A stretch of DNA of 39,851 bases from Planctomycetales bacterium (GTDB lineage Bacteria > Planctomycetota > Planctomycetia > Isosphaerales > Isosphaeraceae). The number at the start of each line of letters is the position of its first letter. Positions within the stretch are counted from its first letter, which is position 1. The notes under the pieces were generated by a model. It was not told the origin of the DNA, did no database searches, and was given only the letters and a program-made list of their open reading frames with translations. Where the stretch lies: NCBI GenBank assembly GCA_027449865.1, contig DAIDKV010000017.1, positions 1 to 39,851 on the forward strand, read 5' to 3'. Both the position numbers and the translations under genes were made by a program. Of this stretch, positions 1 through 9,154 are shown piece by piece.

Positions 1-141
1 GGGTCTGAACAACAAGGTGAAATTGGTGACGAGAAAGTCGTACGGCTTCCGGACGGCCAAGGTGGCGAGATTGGCTCTGTTGCACAATCTCGGACGGCTG
101 CCAGAGCCGGAACGCACCCACAAATTCTGCTGAGGAGCCAA
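1..141 (+). mobile_element. Right end of an ISL3-like insertion sequence (truncated by the window edge)
   Basis: This is the 3' end of an insertion sequence that runs off the left edge. It is repeated, inverted, at 39711-39851 with mismatches only at positions 106 and 123. Similarity stops after the run TGAGGAGCCAA at 131-141, so the element very probably ends near 141. Read inward, the tip is TTGGCTCCTCAGCAGAA, which resembles the GGCTCTTC-type tips known for ISL3-family elements. The family call rests on this tip and on the encoded peptide. The other IS end and any target duplication lie outside the window. Confidence 0.75.
2..133 (+). pseudogene. C-terminal fragment of an ISL3-like transposase (cut by window edge)
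   Basis: Only the last 43 codons are present, ending at TGA 131-133. The peptide has the pattern GLNNKVK, then RKSYGFRT, then RLALLHNLG, and ends THKFC. This resembles the conserved tail of ISL3-type DDE transposases, where a G-x-NNK-x-K motif is followed by a GFR motif. The copy at the other end encodes the same peptide with THRFC, a single Lys/Arg difference, plus one silent change. Whether the full gene is intact cannot be seen. The ISL3 assignment is a family-level judgement from a short stretch. Confidence 0.65.
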
Positions 142-159
142 AGTAAAACAAAGATCAAG

Positions 160-207
160 TCGCCGTCGACCTGGTCCCTCTATCGATAGGAACCGGGCCG
201 ACGGCGA
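160..207 (-). terminator. Probable terminator of the leftward LEPR-XLL gene
   Basis: A 9-bp perfect stem (160-168 with 199-207) continues inward through a second paired segment (170-179 with 188-197) containing one mismatch and one G-T pair, closed by an AT-rich loop. On the minus strand the hairpin is followed by a T-rich run (CTTGATCTTTGTTTTAC). It starts 20 bases beyond the stop of the leftward gene, the expected place for an intrinsic terminator, and it shields that gene from the neighbouring IS. Confidence 0.6.
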
Positions 208-227
208 TCCTGCCCACCCCCATCACA

Positions 228-1823
228 TCAGGCGATGCCTCCGCCGGTTCCGGTGAGGAGTCCGGAGCCAACCCCGCCGACCCCGCTGCCCGTGCCCAGC
301 CCGGTCCCACCGCTGCCGGTGCCGAGTCCCGTCCCGCCCGTGCCGGTCAGACCCGTTCCGCCCGTGCCGGTTCCCAGGCCGCCAATGCCGCCGCCGGTCC
401 CGGTGAGATACCCGCTACCAATCCCGCTGACCCCGCTGCCGAGGCCGACCCCGTTGAAGCCAAGACCCGTATTATAGGTCGACACGAAGTTGTTGAAACC
501 ATTACCGAAGCTGGTGTTGAAGGCGGAAGGCGCCATACCAAAACCGATGTAGCCAGGGTTCGCGCCGGTGGAGTATCCGCCGTTAAATCCGTTGTAGTAC
601 GAGTTGCCCAGGTACGACGTGCCGAATGGGCTGGTGAATCCCGAGGTGGGGAGAGTCGTAGTGGTCGGCGCGTTGACCCCGAAGTAGCGGGCGATCGGCG
701 TGACCAGGTTCTGGTAGGCGCCGGTGAAGGCATTCGAGACCGCCGTATTGAAACTGGTGGTTCCGTACGGAAGACCGGAGAGGGCGGAGGCGAGGTTGGT
801 GAACGCCGCTCCGCCGGTCGTCGTGCCGACGCCACCGGTCGCCCCTACCGAACCGGTGACACCCGTCCCGCCTGTGCTGCCGTAGAAGACCGGCTGGAGC
901 CGGGTGATGAGGCTGGAATAACCGGGGAACAGTGCCAGGCCGCTGCCGAGCTGGTAGGCCGCCGTTCCGAGGGCATTGTTGACGGCGGAGGTGAAGTTGC
1001 CGATGGCGGTCGAGGTCGGTACCGCCGTGCTGCCGTTGGGATAGAGTATCGCGTTGGCAACTGTCGGGTAGTTGTAGGCGAGCGAGCCGAGCGTGTTGCC
1101 GACCTGACTGAGCAACTGATTGCCGATGTATTGCTGGATCGGAATCCGCTGGCCGGAGCTATTGACCGAGAGCCGGCCGACCGGAGTCGTGTTGAAGTAG
1201 TTGTTGACGAGCGAGAGACCCTGGCGGGCCGAGAGAGTCGTAAGATTGTTGAGGGCTGGCGAGAGGATGCCGTTGGCCCGGACGAGCCGGCCGCTGGAGG
1301 CGAGGGAGGTCAACCGGCTAGCGAGGCTGCTGGCCCCGGAGCCCAGGAGTCGGTTCTCGAGCACGGGAACGAGACGCGAGCCGCCATTGGGCAGGAGTGA
1401 AGCCTGAGTGGCAAGGCGAAGAGCCGTGGCATTGAGAGCACCGCCGACGCTCGCATTGAAGTTGGCGACCTGCTGCGCCGTGGGGGTCGAACCGTTGGCG
1501 TAGAGCTGCTGGACTCCAGACCGGATCGCGGCGCGGAGGTCGCGAGTCGCGGCGTGGACCTGCTGGCGATAGGCCGTCCTCAGCCGGGGGACAGTCAGGG
1601 GATGGGCCAGGGCGCCGGCCTGCAAGGCCGCCTGGCGAGCGGCCACCTGGGCGCTCACCGGCGAGGCCGCTGGCGCCGGCGTCATCGCGGCGGTCGAGGA
1701 CTCGGCCGAGGGTGTCAGCACATAGACCTGGGGGGTCGCGGTCGACAGGACGACCCGCTCCTCCAGCTTCGAATCGTCCAGACCAGGGCGGAACCGAAAT
1801 CTCTTCTTCTGGGCGGTGCGCAT
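228..1823 (-). CDS. Secreted planctomycete surface protein with LEPR-XLL-like signal and Gly/Thr-rich C-terminus
   Basis: The start at 1823 gives 531 residues and is preceded by GGAG eight bases upstream. An in-frame ATG at 1955 would add 44 residues of poor character. Near the N-terminus a basic stretch (KKRFRFRP) is followed by LEERVVLS at residues 20-27. This matches the LEPR-XLL-type motif found at the N-terminus of many planctomycete extracellular proteins. The middle is Ala/Leu/Ser-rich and contains an approximate internal repeat built on a NGST...NF...V..AL pattern (about residues 105-150 and 260-300). The last 80 residues are short Gly-Thr-Gly repeats, and a GSGxLTGTGGGI unit occurs twice. 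No catalytic domain is recognised. A structural or adhesive cell-surface role is an inference. Confidence 0.75.
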   Translation of the reverse strand: MRTAQKKRFRFRPGLDDSKLEERVVLSTATPQVYVLTPSAESSTAAMTPAPAASPVSAQVAARQAALQAGALAHPLTVPRLRTAYRQQVHAATRDLRAAIRSGVQQLYANGSTPTAQQVANFNASVGGALNATALRLATQASLLPNGGSRLVPVLENRLLGSGASSLASRLTSLASSGRLVRANGILSPALNNLTTLSARQGLSLVNNYFNTTPVGRLSVNSSGQRIPIQQYIGNQLLSQVGNTLGSLAYNYPTVANAILYPNGSTAVPTSTAIGNFTSAVNNALGTAAYQLGSGLALFPGYSSLITRLQPVFYGSTGGTGVTGSVGATGGVGTTTGGAAFTNLASALSGLPYGTTSFNTAVSNAFTGAYQNLVTPIARYFGVNAPTTTTLPTSGFTSPFGTSYLGNSYYNGFNGGYSTGANPGYIGFGMAPSAFNTSFGNGFNNFVSTYNTGLGFNGVGLGSGVSGIGSGYLTGTGGGIGGLGTGTGGTGLTGTGGTGLGTGSGGTGLGTGSGVGGVGSGLLTGTGGGIA

Positions 1824-2256
1824 CGGCGGAACTCCGTCGTCACGTATTTCTCTGGGCGCGGCGCGATCGCCGGTCATGCGACGGATCTCGCGCGCCGTGA
1901 AGGTTGATCCATCTCGATCCTTCGGACGGGAAATGGAGGGCCGATGGCGTTCCATGAATTCGGCTCCCCTTACGATTACCTAGCAGAATGCGTGCCATCG
2001 GCGCGTCGGATCATCCGAGAGAACCCATGGAAACCGACGACCAGGGTGGTACGGGCTCAAGTTCAGGCGTGAGGGATGACGAGGAAATAGATAAGGGGAA
2101 TTGTCGGGCGAGCCGGCAAGGGCCAACGTGAGGGGAGGTTCCGGGGTTGACAGCCGCGGCCCTTCGATTAGATTCGCCCTCGGAACATGTCCGCCCCATG
2201 GCCGAGGCCGAACCCGTCCCGGCTCCCCATCGTCTCGATCGCAAGGGCTGCCAGCC
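1824..2256. promoter_or_regulatory. Divergent intergenic region between the surface protein gene and rsmH
   Basis: These 433 bases separate two divergently read genes and must hold promoters for both. The rightward promoter is clear and listed separately. No good leftward promoter was recognised. Longer open frames on both strands cross this region, but they lack ribosome binding sites and family signals and are not counted as genes. Confidence 0.5.
2147..2174 (+). promoter_or_regulatory. Candidate sigma70-type promoter for rsmH-LysM
   Basis: A perfect -35 box TTGACA (2147-2152) is separated by 16 bases from TAGATT (2169-2174), which matches four of six positions of the -10 consensus. Transcription would begin near 2181, giving a leader of about 75 bases before the rsmH ATG. 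It is the best promoter match seen in the window. Confidence 0.6.
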
Positions 2257-3141
2257 ATGGGGACGATCCATCAGCCGGTTCTGCTTGACGAGGTGCTGGC
2301 CTGGCTGGCGCCTCGCGAGGGCTCGATCCTGGTCGACGGGACAGTCGGAGGCGGTGGCCACGCTGCGGCCCTCGCGGACCGCCTGGGCGAGACGGGCCGG
2401 GTGATTGGCCTGGATCGCGACCCGTCGATGCTCGAACTGGCCCGGGCGGCGGTCGCTGGGCGGCCGGTGACGCTGGTCCATGCTCCTTATGCCGAGATGA
2501 GGCGGGTTCTGGAGGAAATGGGGATCGATCGTGTGCAAGGCGTCCTGCTCGATCTGGGGCTCTCTTCCGATCAACTCGCCTGGCGAGAGCGTGGGTTCAG
2601 CTTCGCCGTGGACGGACCGCTCGACATGCGGTTCGATACTGGCTCCGACGACCCAGACGCCGCCGACCTGGTCAACCGCCTGCCCGCGGAAGAGCTGGCC
2701 GACCTGTTCTACAAGTATGGCGAGGAACGATACAGTCGGCGGATCGCCCGTCGGATCGTCGAGGAACGGAGGATCGAGCCCATCCGAACCACCGCCAGGC
2801 TCGCGGAGGTCGTCCGGCGGAGCCTACCTCCTCCGGCCCGGCGCGGGCCGATCGACCCTTCGACCCGCGTCTTCCAGGCGCTCCGGATCGCGGTTAACGA
2901 TGAGCTTGGCCAGGTTGACGAGGTCTTGCGGATCATCCCCGATGTGCTGGCCCCAGGTGGGCGAGCGGCGATCATCAGCTTCCACTCGCTGGAGGACCGG
3001 CGGGTCAAGTGGGCGTTCCGGTCGGATCCGAGACTCACTGTCCTGACCCGGAAACCCGTGACCGCGACGGCCGCCGAGGTGGCCGCTAACCCCCGTGCGC
3101 GGAGCGCCAAACTGAGGGTAGCCGAGCGATGTCCGAACTGA
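2257..3141 (+). CDS. rsmH: 16S rRNA (cytosine-1402-N4)-methyltransferase RsmH
   Basis: RsmH (MraW) uses S-adenosylmethionine to methylate the exocyclic N4 of C1402 in the ribosomal P site of 16S rRNA. The 294-residue product has the family landmarks in order: HQPVLLDEV at 5-13, the SAM-binding DGTVGGGGHA at 27-36, GLDRDP at 51-56, LDLGLSSDQL at 98-107, GPLDMRFD at 120-127, TRVFQALRIAVNDEL, and SFHSLEDR near the C-terminus. Length is close to the usual 300-310. The ATG at 2257 puts HQPVLL at the correct distance; upstream in-frame codons carry no family sequence. In many bacteria this gene heads the division and cell-wall cluster. Here no mraZ precedes it, and the next gene, overlapping by 13 bases, is a LysM membrane protein rather than ftsL or ftsI. 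Confidence 0.95.
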   Translation: MGTIHQPVLLDEVLAWLAPREGSILVDGTVGGGGHAAALADRLGETGRVIGLDRDPSMLELARAAVAGRPVTLVHAPYAEMRRVLEEMGIDRVQGVLLDLGLSSDQLAWRERGFSFAVDGPLDMRFDTGSDDPDAADLVNRLPAEELADLFYKYGEERYSRRIARRIVEERRIEPIRTTARLAEVVRRSLPPPARRGPIDPSTRVFQALRIAVNDELGQVDEVLRIIPDVLAPGGRAAIISFHSLEDRRVKWAFRSDPRLTVLTRKPVTATAAEVAANPRARSAKLRVAERCPN

Positions 3142-6100
3142 TCCCCAACCCACAACCTGAGCCCGGGCGGTGGTCGACGGTCCCCCAGGGGCCTTTCGCG
3201 TCTGTCGACATTGACGCCCCGCACCAGCCCGGCTTCGTCGTCCGCTACGAATCGTTCGTCGATCCGTCAGGAGCACCAGCCGAGCCCGAGAATGTCGATG
3301 AGCCCGCACCCGTGGAGGAAGACGGCGCGGAGCGTATTGAGGAGGAGTCCAGCGAGAGATCACCGTCGCGAGGGCGAATCAAGATCATCACGAGTTCAAC
3401 GACTCGGGCTCTGCTCGCGCTTTCCTGGGTTATCGGACGCGCCTCCTACCAGCATCCGCGAACGGTGCTCGTGGTGCTCCTATCGGTCGGGGTCCTGAGC
3501 GCCACCGCCCTGACCCGACCCAGCAAGTCGACGCCGCCGGCCTCGATCGCCAGCAAGTCTTCCATGGAGTCAACGAAGGCCGACGAGCCGACGGCAAGTC
3601 CCGATGGCGAGAAGGAACCGGCACCTCGTCCGGAAAACCCAGCCCTGGCGCAGGCCGGTTCGACAAGCACTCCCGACTCCGTGGAGAAGACGAACGAGCC
3701 GACGGAACCGAAGCAAAACGAGCCCAGAGGTCCGTCGCCAGAGACGCCAACGACGGTTGCCGAGGCCGCCCCAAACCTTCCAGCGACCAAGGAATCGCCT
3801 GCGGTCGCAGCCGTCCCGATCGCGTCTATTCCGCCACAAGCGGTGAGCACAACAGCACCTCCGCCGGAGACCGATCCTGCGTTCGTCTCGCCGCTCGCCG
3901 AGACTCCGGCCGCACCGGCTCCCGCGCCGGCACCGACGACGCCCGCAACGGCCCCCAGGACAGCGGGCCCCGATACGAACCATCCGGCATCGCTTCTGGG
4001 TGGCCCGCCAGAATCGTCCTCACTCCTTCCCTTGCCTGCTGTCGAGGAAAAACCGCTCGCTGACCCGGCGACGACGGCCGTCGCCACCCAGCCGTCGGTC
4101 ACTCCCAACTCAGGTACGGAATTCCCGGAGATGGGAACGCCCGGAGATCCTCCGTCGCCGCTTCCATCCGAGAAGCCGAGACCGCCGGCTTCTGTCATAT
4201 CCAGAACAGAACCAGCTCCACAGGATCCTAGCCCGGTCGGGACAGAACCAGGTCCGCCAAAGTCCCAGGAGATGCCCGGCCCCGAAACCACTCCCAGTGG
4301 CCCACCACTCCCGGCGGGCATCGGAACGCCGAGCCCGGAGCGTACGACCCCAGCCAGTCCGCCAAAGACCAATCCGTCGCCTGCGAGCGGGCCGGCCGTA
4401 CCGCCCCTCTCGGAGCTCATCCAGCCCGCAGTCACACAACCCCGGCCAGCTAGCCCGTCCGTTCCGGAGAAAACAAACTCGCCCGCGACGAAGTCCAATA
4501 CAAAACCGACCGAGAAGCCCGTAAATGACCATCCGGAGCCTCCAGCCCAGATACCGATACCCGCCGAAAAGAAACCACAGCCCCGGATTTCGCCGGATGG
4601 GATGACCGCCCCGGCGGAAATCTCGCCCATGCTACCGATGGTCACCAGCGCCGAGGATCGGCCCGCAAATCCGATGGCCTCGCCAATTCCCGAAGGCGCA
4701 CACAAGGAGGTTCGACCAGGACTCAACGAACTTCCCTTGCCCGGATCGAACGCACCGAGTCCCACGCCCGAGCCCGAGAGCGCCACAGAACCAGCAGCCC
4801 CCAGCCCGTCGGCCCCCAAAGCGGCCTCGACACCGACCACGCCCGCGACGAATCGCGAGGAGGGCCGCCCCGAGTCGTCGCCTCCGAAGATCGAAGAGCC
4901 GCAACCCGCCTCGAAGAGTCCCGCGGTTGAAGCTCCAGCGGCCAAGTTGCCGCCAGACGAAGAACCAAAGCACGAGATCGAGACCCCGGTTGCCAAGGCC
5001 CCTCCAAGGGATGAACCAAAGCACGAGATCGAGACCCCGATCAGAAACCAGCCATCGAAGGAGGGGCCGAAACACGAGAGGATCGAAACCAAGTCCGCCA
5101 TACCTCCGATCGCCACCGAGCCGACGAAACCAACAACCCTCGGTAAGGACTCTCCCGACCCGACCATCACCAGCCCGGCGCACTCGACGGCACCAAACAT
5201 TCCGGAGCCCTCATCAACGCCACGGCACGAGGCACCAGTCCACCGAACGCAAGAGCCTCCGTTGGTGACGACGTCGGATGGGGGATTCGCCGGCTCAGGG
5301 TGGGTAAAGGTTGCAAACAAGAGTCATCTCTCGCCAGAAATGATTGACGATCGCTCGGAAAACTCGGCCGAGGAGCGAGGCGGATTCGACTCTTCCGCCG
5401 TGCTGCGAAGTCGAGCCGAAGGATCGACAACCCTCTCCGCACCGGAACGCCCCGAAGTGTCCAGTGCGCCGATTGATCCGAAATCCATTCCGAAATCCCA
5501 GGAGACAACGCTGGAGCCTACCACCGGGCTTCCGGCTGAAAAGCCTCGCGTCGATTCCACAATCCATGTCGTTGAGCGAGGTGAGAATTTCTGGACAATC
5601 TCCAGGCTTTACTACGGATCGGGTCGATACTACCGTGCGCTCTGGAAGGCCAACTCACGAAAATACCCTAATATTGAACAAATCCACATTAACGACGTGA
5701 TCGAAATTCCCACCGTTGAGAACCTGGATCCAACCTACATCGATCGGTCGCAGAGCACCCCAATCGCCGGTCGGGAACGCGCTCGCGGCATCGATCAGGA
5801 GCCTGGACCGGATTCAGACCGATCCGACTCGGTGCCGACATCCCGGACCGCCCGATCACCAGAGGATCGCCTCTCATCGCGTCGCCCCGTCCGGTCTGCT
5901 CCCGAGCTCGAGTTGCCCGTGGGCAACCTCGAGCCCGACGACTGGCCGGCTCGCATTGAACACGCCCAACCCATCGATCTTCCGCGAAAAGAAGGAAGTA
6001 AAATATCCCCATCTGGACGGGTACGTCGTGAACCCGCAACGGATCAACCTCTGTACAAGGTCCGGGATTACGACACATTGCGGTCGATTGCACGGGACCT

Positions 6101-6257
6101 TCTGGGCGATCCTCACCGCGCAGAAGAGATCTACGACCTGAACCGCGAGATCATCGAGGACCCAACCCACCTCGCCGCCGGTACTCTCCTCGAGATGCCC
6201 GATGATGCCAATCTTCGCCGGATGACGGCCAGCGATCGTAACCACGGACCTCGTTGA
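3129..6257 (+). CDS. Single-pass membrane protein with long Pro-rich region and two LysM domains
   Basis: The 1042-residue product starts inside the end of rsmH, so the two are probably translationally coupled. An acidic N-terminal region of about 90 residues is followed by one hydrophobic segment (roughly residues 95-128, including TVLVVLLSVGVLSATAL). After this come about 670 residues rich in Pro, Ala, Ser, Thr, Glu and Lys. Two LysM domains close the protein: one near 812-865 (begins IHVVERGENFWTIS) and one near 975-1022 (begins LYKVRDYDTLRSIA). A 17-residue unit with core EPKHEIETP is repeated about three times near nucleotides 4950-5100. LysM domains bind N-acetylglucosamine-containing glycans such as peptidoglycan. 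The layout suggests a cytoplasmic head, one membrane pass and a long flexible arm reaching the wall. Its position after rsmH suggests an envelope role, which is an inference. Confidence 0.85.
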   Translation: MSELIPNPQPEPGRWSTVPQGPFASVDIDAPHQPGFVVRYESFVDPSGAPAEPENVDEPAPVEEDGAERIEEESSERSPSRGRIKIITSSTTRALLALSWVIGRASYQHPRTVLVVLLSVGVLSATALTRPSKSTPPASIASKSSMESTKADEPTASPDGEKEPAPRPENPALAQAGSTSTPDSVEKTNEPTEPKQNEPRGPSPETPTTVAEAAPNLPATKESPAVAAVPIASIPPQAVSTTAPPPETDPAFVSPLAETPAAPAPAPAPTTPATAPRTAGPDTNHPASLLGGPPESSSLLPLPAVEEKPLADPATTAVATQPSVTPNSGTEFPEMGTPGDPPSPLPSEKPRPPASVISRTEPAPQDPSPVGTEPGPPKSQEMPGPETTPSGPPLPAGIGTPSPERTTPASPPKTNPSPASGPAVPPLSELIQPAVTQPRPASPSVPEKTNSPATKSNTKPTEKPVNDHPEPPAQIPIPAEKKPQPRISPDGMTAPAEISPMLPMVTSAEDRPANPMASPIPEGAHKEVRPGLNELPLPGSNAPSPTPEPESATEPAAPSPSAPKAASTPTTPATNREEGRPESSPPKIEEPQPASKSPAVEAPAAKLPPDEEPKHEIETPVAKAPPRDEPKHEIETPIRNQPSKEGPKHERIETKSAIPPIATEPTKPTTLGKDSPDPTITSPAHSTAPNIPEPSSTPRHEAPVHRTQEPPLVTTSDGGFAGSGWVKVANKSHLSPEMIDDRSENSAEERGGFDSSAVLRSRAEGSTTLSAPERPEVSSAPIDPKSIPKSQETTLEPTTGLPAEKPRVDSTIHVVERGENFWTISRLYYGSGRYYRALWKANSRKYPNIEQIHINDVIEIPTVENLDPTYIDRSQSTPIAGRERARGIDQEPGPDSDRSDSVPTSRTARSPEDRLSSRRPVRSAPELELPVGNLEPDDWPARIEHAQPIDLPRKEGSKISPSGRVRREPATDQPLYKVRDYDTLRSIARDLLGDPHRAEEIYDLNREIIEDPTHLAAGTLLEMPDDANLRRMTASDRNHGPR

Positions 6258-6442
6258 GGCTACGCAGCAGTATTCGATCCATACAAAACCAGTTAAACCC
6301 GGTATTTGCAGAATTTCCTTTTTCAACTCAGCCATCTGGAAACCTGGAGAAAAATCCGTCGCCTTGCAGGTCTTGATCGCCGGGATTAGTCTCGGGGGCA
6401 TTACGCTCATGCTCCAGCCGGTAGGCACCCGAGGCAAATCCC

Positions 6443-8815
6443 ATGCGACGACACAGCGCGGCCCTGATGGGGATGGTCGTGTCCCTCGGCCTTTACGCAC
6501 CGACCCTCGCGCAAGAAGGGGCAAGCCCTCCCTTGCCGGGCACCAGGGCCTTGTCGACTACCGGGGACATCGCGAGTGAGATGGTCGCGGGCGTCGACCG
6601 GTTTCTCCTGCGGCAGACTGGCGAATCGCGGTCCCGGCGAGCGCTGCACTGGAATCGCAACTATTCCTCTGAAGCCGCCTACCGCAATTCGATTGCGCCG
6701 AATCGCAACCGACTGGCCCATATCCTCGGCGTACGCGATCCGCGCATCACATCCCCGGCGATCCATCGCAACGAATACCGATTCCAGGTCTTTCACAGCC
6801 CAGGTTCAATCGAGTCCCGAACCATACATTTTTCGAGTTGGCCGGCATTCGGAGATGTGACAGGCGAGGGGTTGGAACTAGGGAGCGGGGACACCTTCAT
6901 CATCGTGATTCCCGACGCGGACCAGGTCCCCGAGCAACTGGTGGGGCTCGTTCCGGGATTGCCCGCGGGATCGCAGGTAGCCCGGCGCCTGGCGGAGAGT
7001 CATTGTCATGTCCTGGTCCCAACTCTGATCGACCGGACGATCGCGCCGCGTAACGGGAGGACCAGACTCACCAACCGCGAGTTTGTCTATCGATCCGCCT
7101 TCGAACTGGGTCGCCATGTCATCGGCTACGAGGTCCAGAAAGTGCTTGCACTGGTCGATGCGATCGAGGAGTCAGCAAAGCGAGACGGCCGCAAGCCTCG
7201 TGTCGGAGTTTTTGGATACGGCGAGGGTGGGGCCATTGCCCTGTATGCCGCGGCACTTGATTCGAGAATCCAGGCTGCCTGCATCAGCGGCTATTTCGGC
7301 GACAGGGAGGAAACCTGGCGTCAGCCGGTCGACCGGAATATCTTCGGCCTGCTGGAGCAATTTGGTGACGCGGAAGTGGCGTCGATGGTGGCACCCCGGG
7401 CACTGATTGTTGAGGCGTCTCGGGCGCCGGAAGTGGTCATCCCACCCGGCACCGGCGGGGCGCCGGGACGCTTGACAACACCGGCATTACAGGCGGTCTC
7501 AGCGGAGATCGAAAGGGCCCAATCGCTGGTTTCTGGGCTCGGTCCCGAGGCACGAATCACAATGGTGGCGAGCGGGCCGGAAGGACAGGGCCCCTTCGGG
7601 ACCGACGAGGGCCTCCGACAGCTTTGCCAAGCCCTCGATCCCGGTGCACGACTGGAGCCGGTTCCGACCGGCGAGGTCCGCCACCCTGGGGGTACTGCGA
7701 ACATCGAGAGACTCATTCAGGGCGCTCGAGACCGACAGGCACGGCAGCTTCATGAGCTTGACCGACACAATCAGCAGCTCCTCGTCGAGAGCCCGTACAC
7801 CCGTCGCGAGTTCCTGAAGAAGCTGGAGACGAGTTCGGCCGAGTCGTACGCCCGGACTGTTGAATCGTACCGGAGCTATTTCTCCGAGGAAGTCATCGGC
7901 CGATTCGATCTCGCAATGCTTCCCCCCGATGTGCGCACGCGGAGGATCTACGATGAGCCGGGATTCCAGGGCTTTGAGGTCCTCATGGACGTCTACCCCG
8001 ATGTGATGGCCTTCGGCATTCTGCTTCTTCCCAGGGGGATCAAGGAAGGCGAGCGCAGACCGGTGGTTGTCTGTCAGCACGGGCTGGAAGGCCGGCCCCG
8101 CGACCTGGCCGACCCGAAGGTCGACCATCCCGCCTACCACCGATTTGCTGTCCGGCTGGCCGAACGAGGTTTCATCACATTCGCTCCCCAGAATCTCTAC
8201 ATTTTTGGGGACCGATTTCGCACGCTCCAGCGCAAGGCCAATCCGCTCAAGAAGACTCTCTTCTCGGTGATCATTCCCCAGCATCAACGGATAGTGGCCT
8301 GGTTGAAGTCTCTGCCATTCGTCGACCCGACACGGATCGGATTCTACGGCCTGAGCTACGGAGGCAAGTCGGCGATGCGGATCCCTCCACTGGTGCAAGA
8401 CTATTGCCTCTCCATCTGTTCGGCGGACTTCAATGAATGGGTCTGGAAGAACGCCTCAACCCGTAGCCCGTATAGCTATGTCTGGAGCAACGAGTACGAG
8501 ATTTTCGAGTTCGACCTGGGCAGTACATTCAACTACGCCGAGATGGCCGCGCTAATTGCCCCTCGCCCGTTTATGGTCGAGCGCGGGCACTTTGACGGCG
8601 TTGCGCCCGACGAGACCGTGGCCTACGAGTTTGCCAAGGTCTTCGAACTCTACGACGCCCGGTTAGGTCTCGGCGACCGATGCCGAATCGAATTCTTTGT
8701 CGGCCCTCACACCATTCACGGCAAGGGAACCTTCGACTTTCTCCACCAGTACCTTCGCTGGCCGAAGCCCGACGAACACAGATCTCCAGGACGTCCGACA
8801 GAACCGCCGAGATGA
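6443..8815 (+). CDS. Secreted tandem-domain alpha/beta-hydrolase (acetyl-xylan-esterase or dienelactone-hydrolase-like)
   Basis: The 790-residue product begins with a signal peptide ending near LAQ at residues 22-24. It appears to contain two alpha/beta-hydrolase folds. The second has a complete-looking catalytic set: nucleophile elbow G-L-S638-Y-G-G, a HGLEG oxyanion-type turn upstream, acid candidate D718 in HFDG, and His candidates 756 and 759 in GPHTIHG. The first domain has an elbow at the expected place, but it reads G-Y-G-E261-G-G, with Glu where Ser would act. It may therefore be non-catalytic and serve binding or packing. Substrate is unknown; related secreted planctomycete hydrolases often act on esters of polysaccharides. 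A GAGG sequence eight bases before the ATG supports the start. The gene lies 185 bases after the LysM gene, in a gap without clear signals. Confidence 0.8.
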   Translation: MRRHSAALMGMVVSLGLYAPTLAQEGASPPLPGTRALSTTGDIASEMVAGVDRFLLRQTGESRSRRALHWNRNYSSEAAYRNSIAPNRNRLAHILGVRDPRITSPAIHRNEYRFQVFHSPGSIESRTIHFSSWPAFGDVTGEGLELGSGDTFIIVIPDADQVPEQLVGLVPGLPAGSQVARRLAESHCHVLVPTLIDRTIAPRNGRTRLTNREFVYRSAFELGRHVIGYEVQKVLALVDAIEESAKRDGRKPRVGVFGYGEGGAIALYAAALDSRIQAACISGYFGDREETWRQPVDRNIFGLLEQFGDAEVASMVAPRALIVEASRAPEVVIPPGTGGAPGRLTTPALQAVSAEIERAQSLVSGLGPEARITMVASGPEGQGPFGTDEGLRQLCQALDPGARLEPVPTGEVRHPGGTANIERLIQGARDRQARQLHELDRHNQQLLVESPYTRREFLKKLETSSAESYARTVESYRSYFSEEVIGRFDLAMLPPDVRTRRIYDEPGFQGFEVLMDVYPDVMAFGILLLPRGIKEGERRPVVVCQHGLEGRPRDLADPKVDHPAYHRFAVRLAERGFITFAPQNLYIFGDRFRTLQRKANPLKKTLFSVIIPQHQRIVAWLKSLPFVDPTRIGFYGLSYGGKSAMRIPPLVQDYCLSICSADFNEWVWKNASTRSPYSYVWSNEYEIFEFDLGSTFNYAEMAALIAPRPFMVERGHFDGVAPDETVAYEFAKVFELYDARLGLGDRCRIEFFVGPHTIHGKGTFDFLHQYLRWPKPDEHRSPGRPTEPPR

Positions 8816-9154
8816 GGTATCCCGCAGACACAACACATGGATGGACTCACCAACTCCTTGATCGCTATCTATTAGCTGACAGGATCGCCAGTGGACAGGT
8901 CTCTCCGCTTTTTTGAGCATGATGCGAATTCCCAACGGTGGTCCAGCAGGCTATACGACTTTGCGCACGGATTTTCGACGAGCCAGGGGAATTTTTTGAA
9001 AAAGATCTTTCGCCCTGGTATTTCAGGGTTTACGTCAGAATTCAGAGAGCGTTCTGGAAGAAAAATCGGTCGGGTCGTTTAGGAATTTGCTTCACTGAGG
9101 CATTGTGGAGATAGAGGCCCTGGGTGATCGGAAGGGATAAAAGAGAGGTGGGCG
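8816..9154. other. Gene-poor spacer
   Basis: No open frame here has a good ribosome binding site or a family signal. Two T-runs occur (near 8910 and 8993). A small inverted repeat, CCCTG/CAGGG with a six-base loop, lies near 9011-9026 and is followed by TTTA. It is too weak to be called a terminator with confidence. The spacer is more AT-rich than its surroundings and presumably holds the promoter of the next gene; none is convincing. Confidence 0.4.

Noticed and set aside
235-477. Plus-strand Pro-Val repeat frame at the left edge
   Set aside because: It is the complement of the Gly-Thr repeat tail of the leftward surface protein.
3446-5320. Minus-strand open frame of 624 codons inside the LysM gene
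   Set aside because: It is the Gly/Ser-rich mirror of the Pro-rich coding strand; it has no ribosome binding site or family signal, and the LysM domains prove the plus strand.
9060-9110. TTGCTT with GATAGA 17 bases later, as a promoter for the HTH-like gene
   Set aside because: Too few consensus matches, especially in the -10 box, to separate it from chance.
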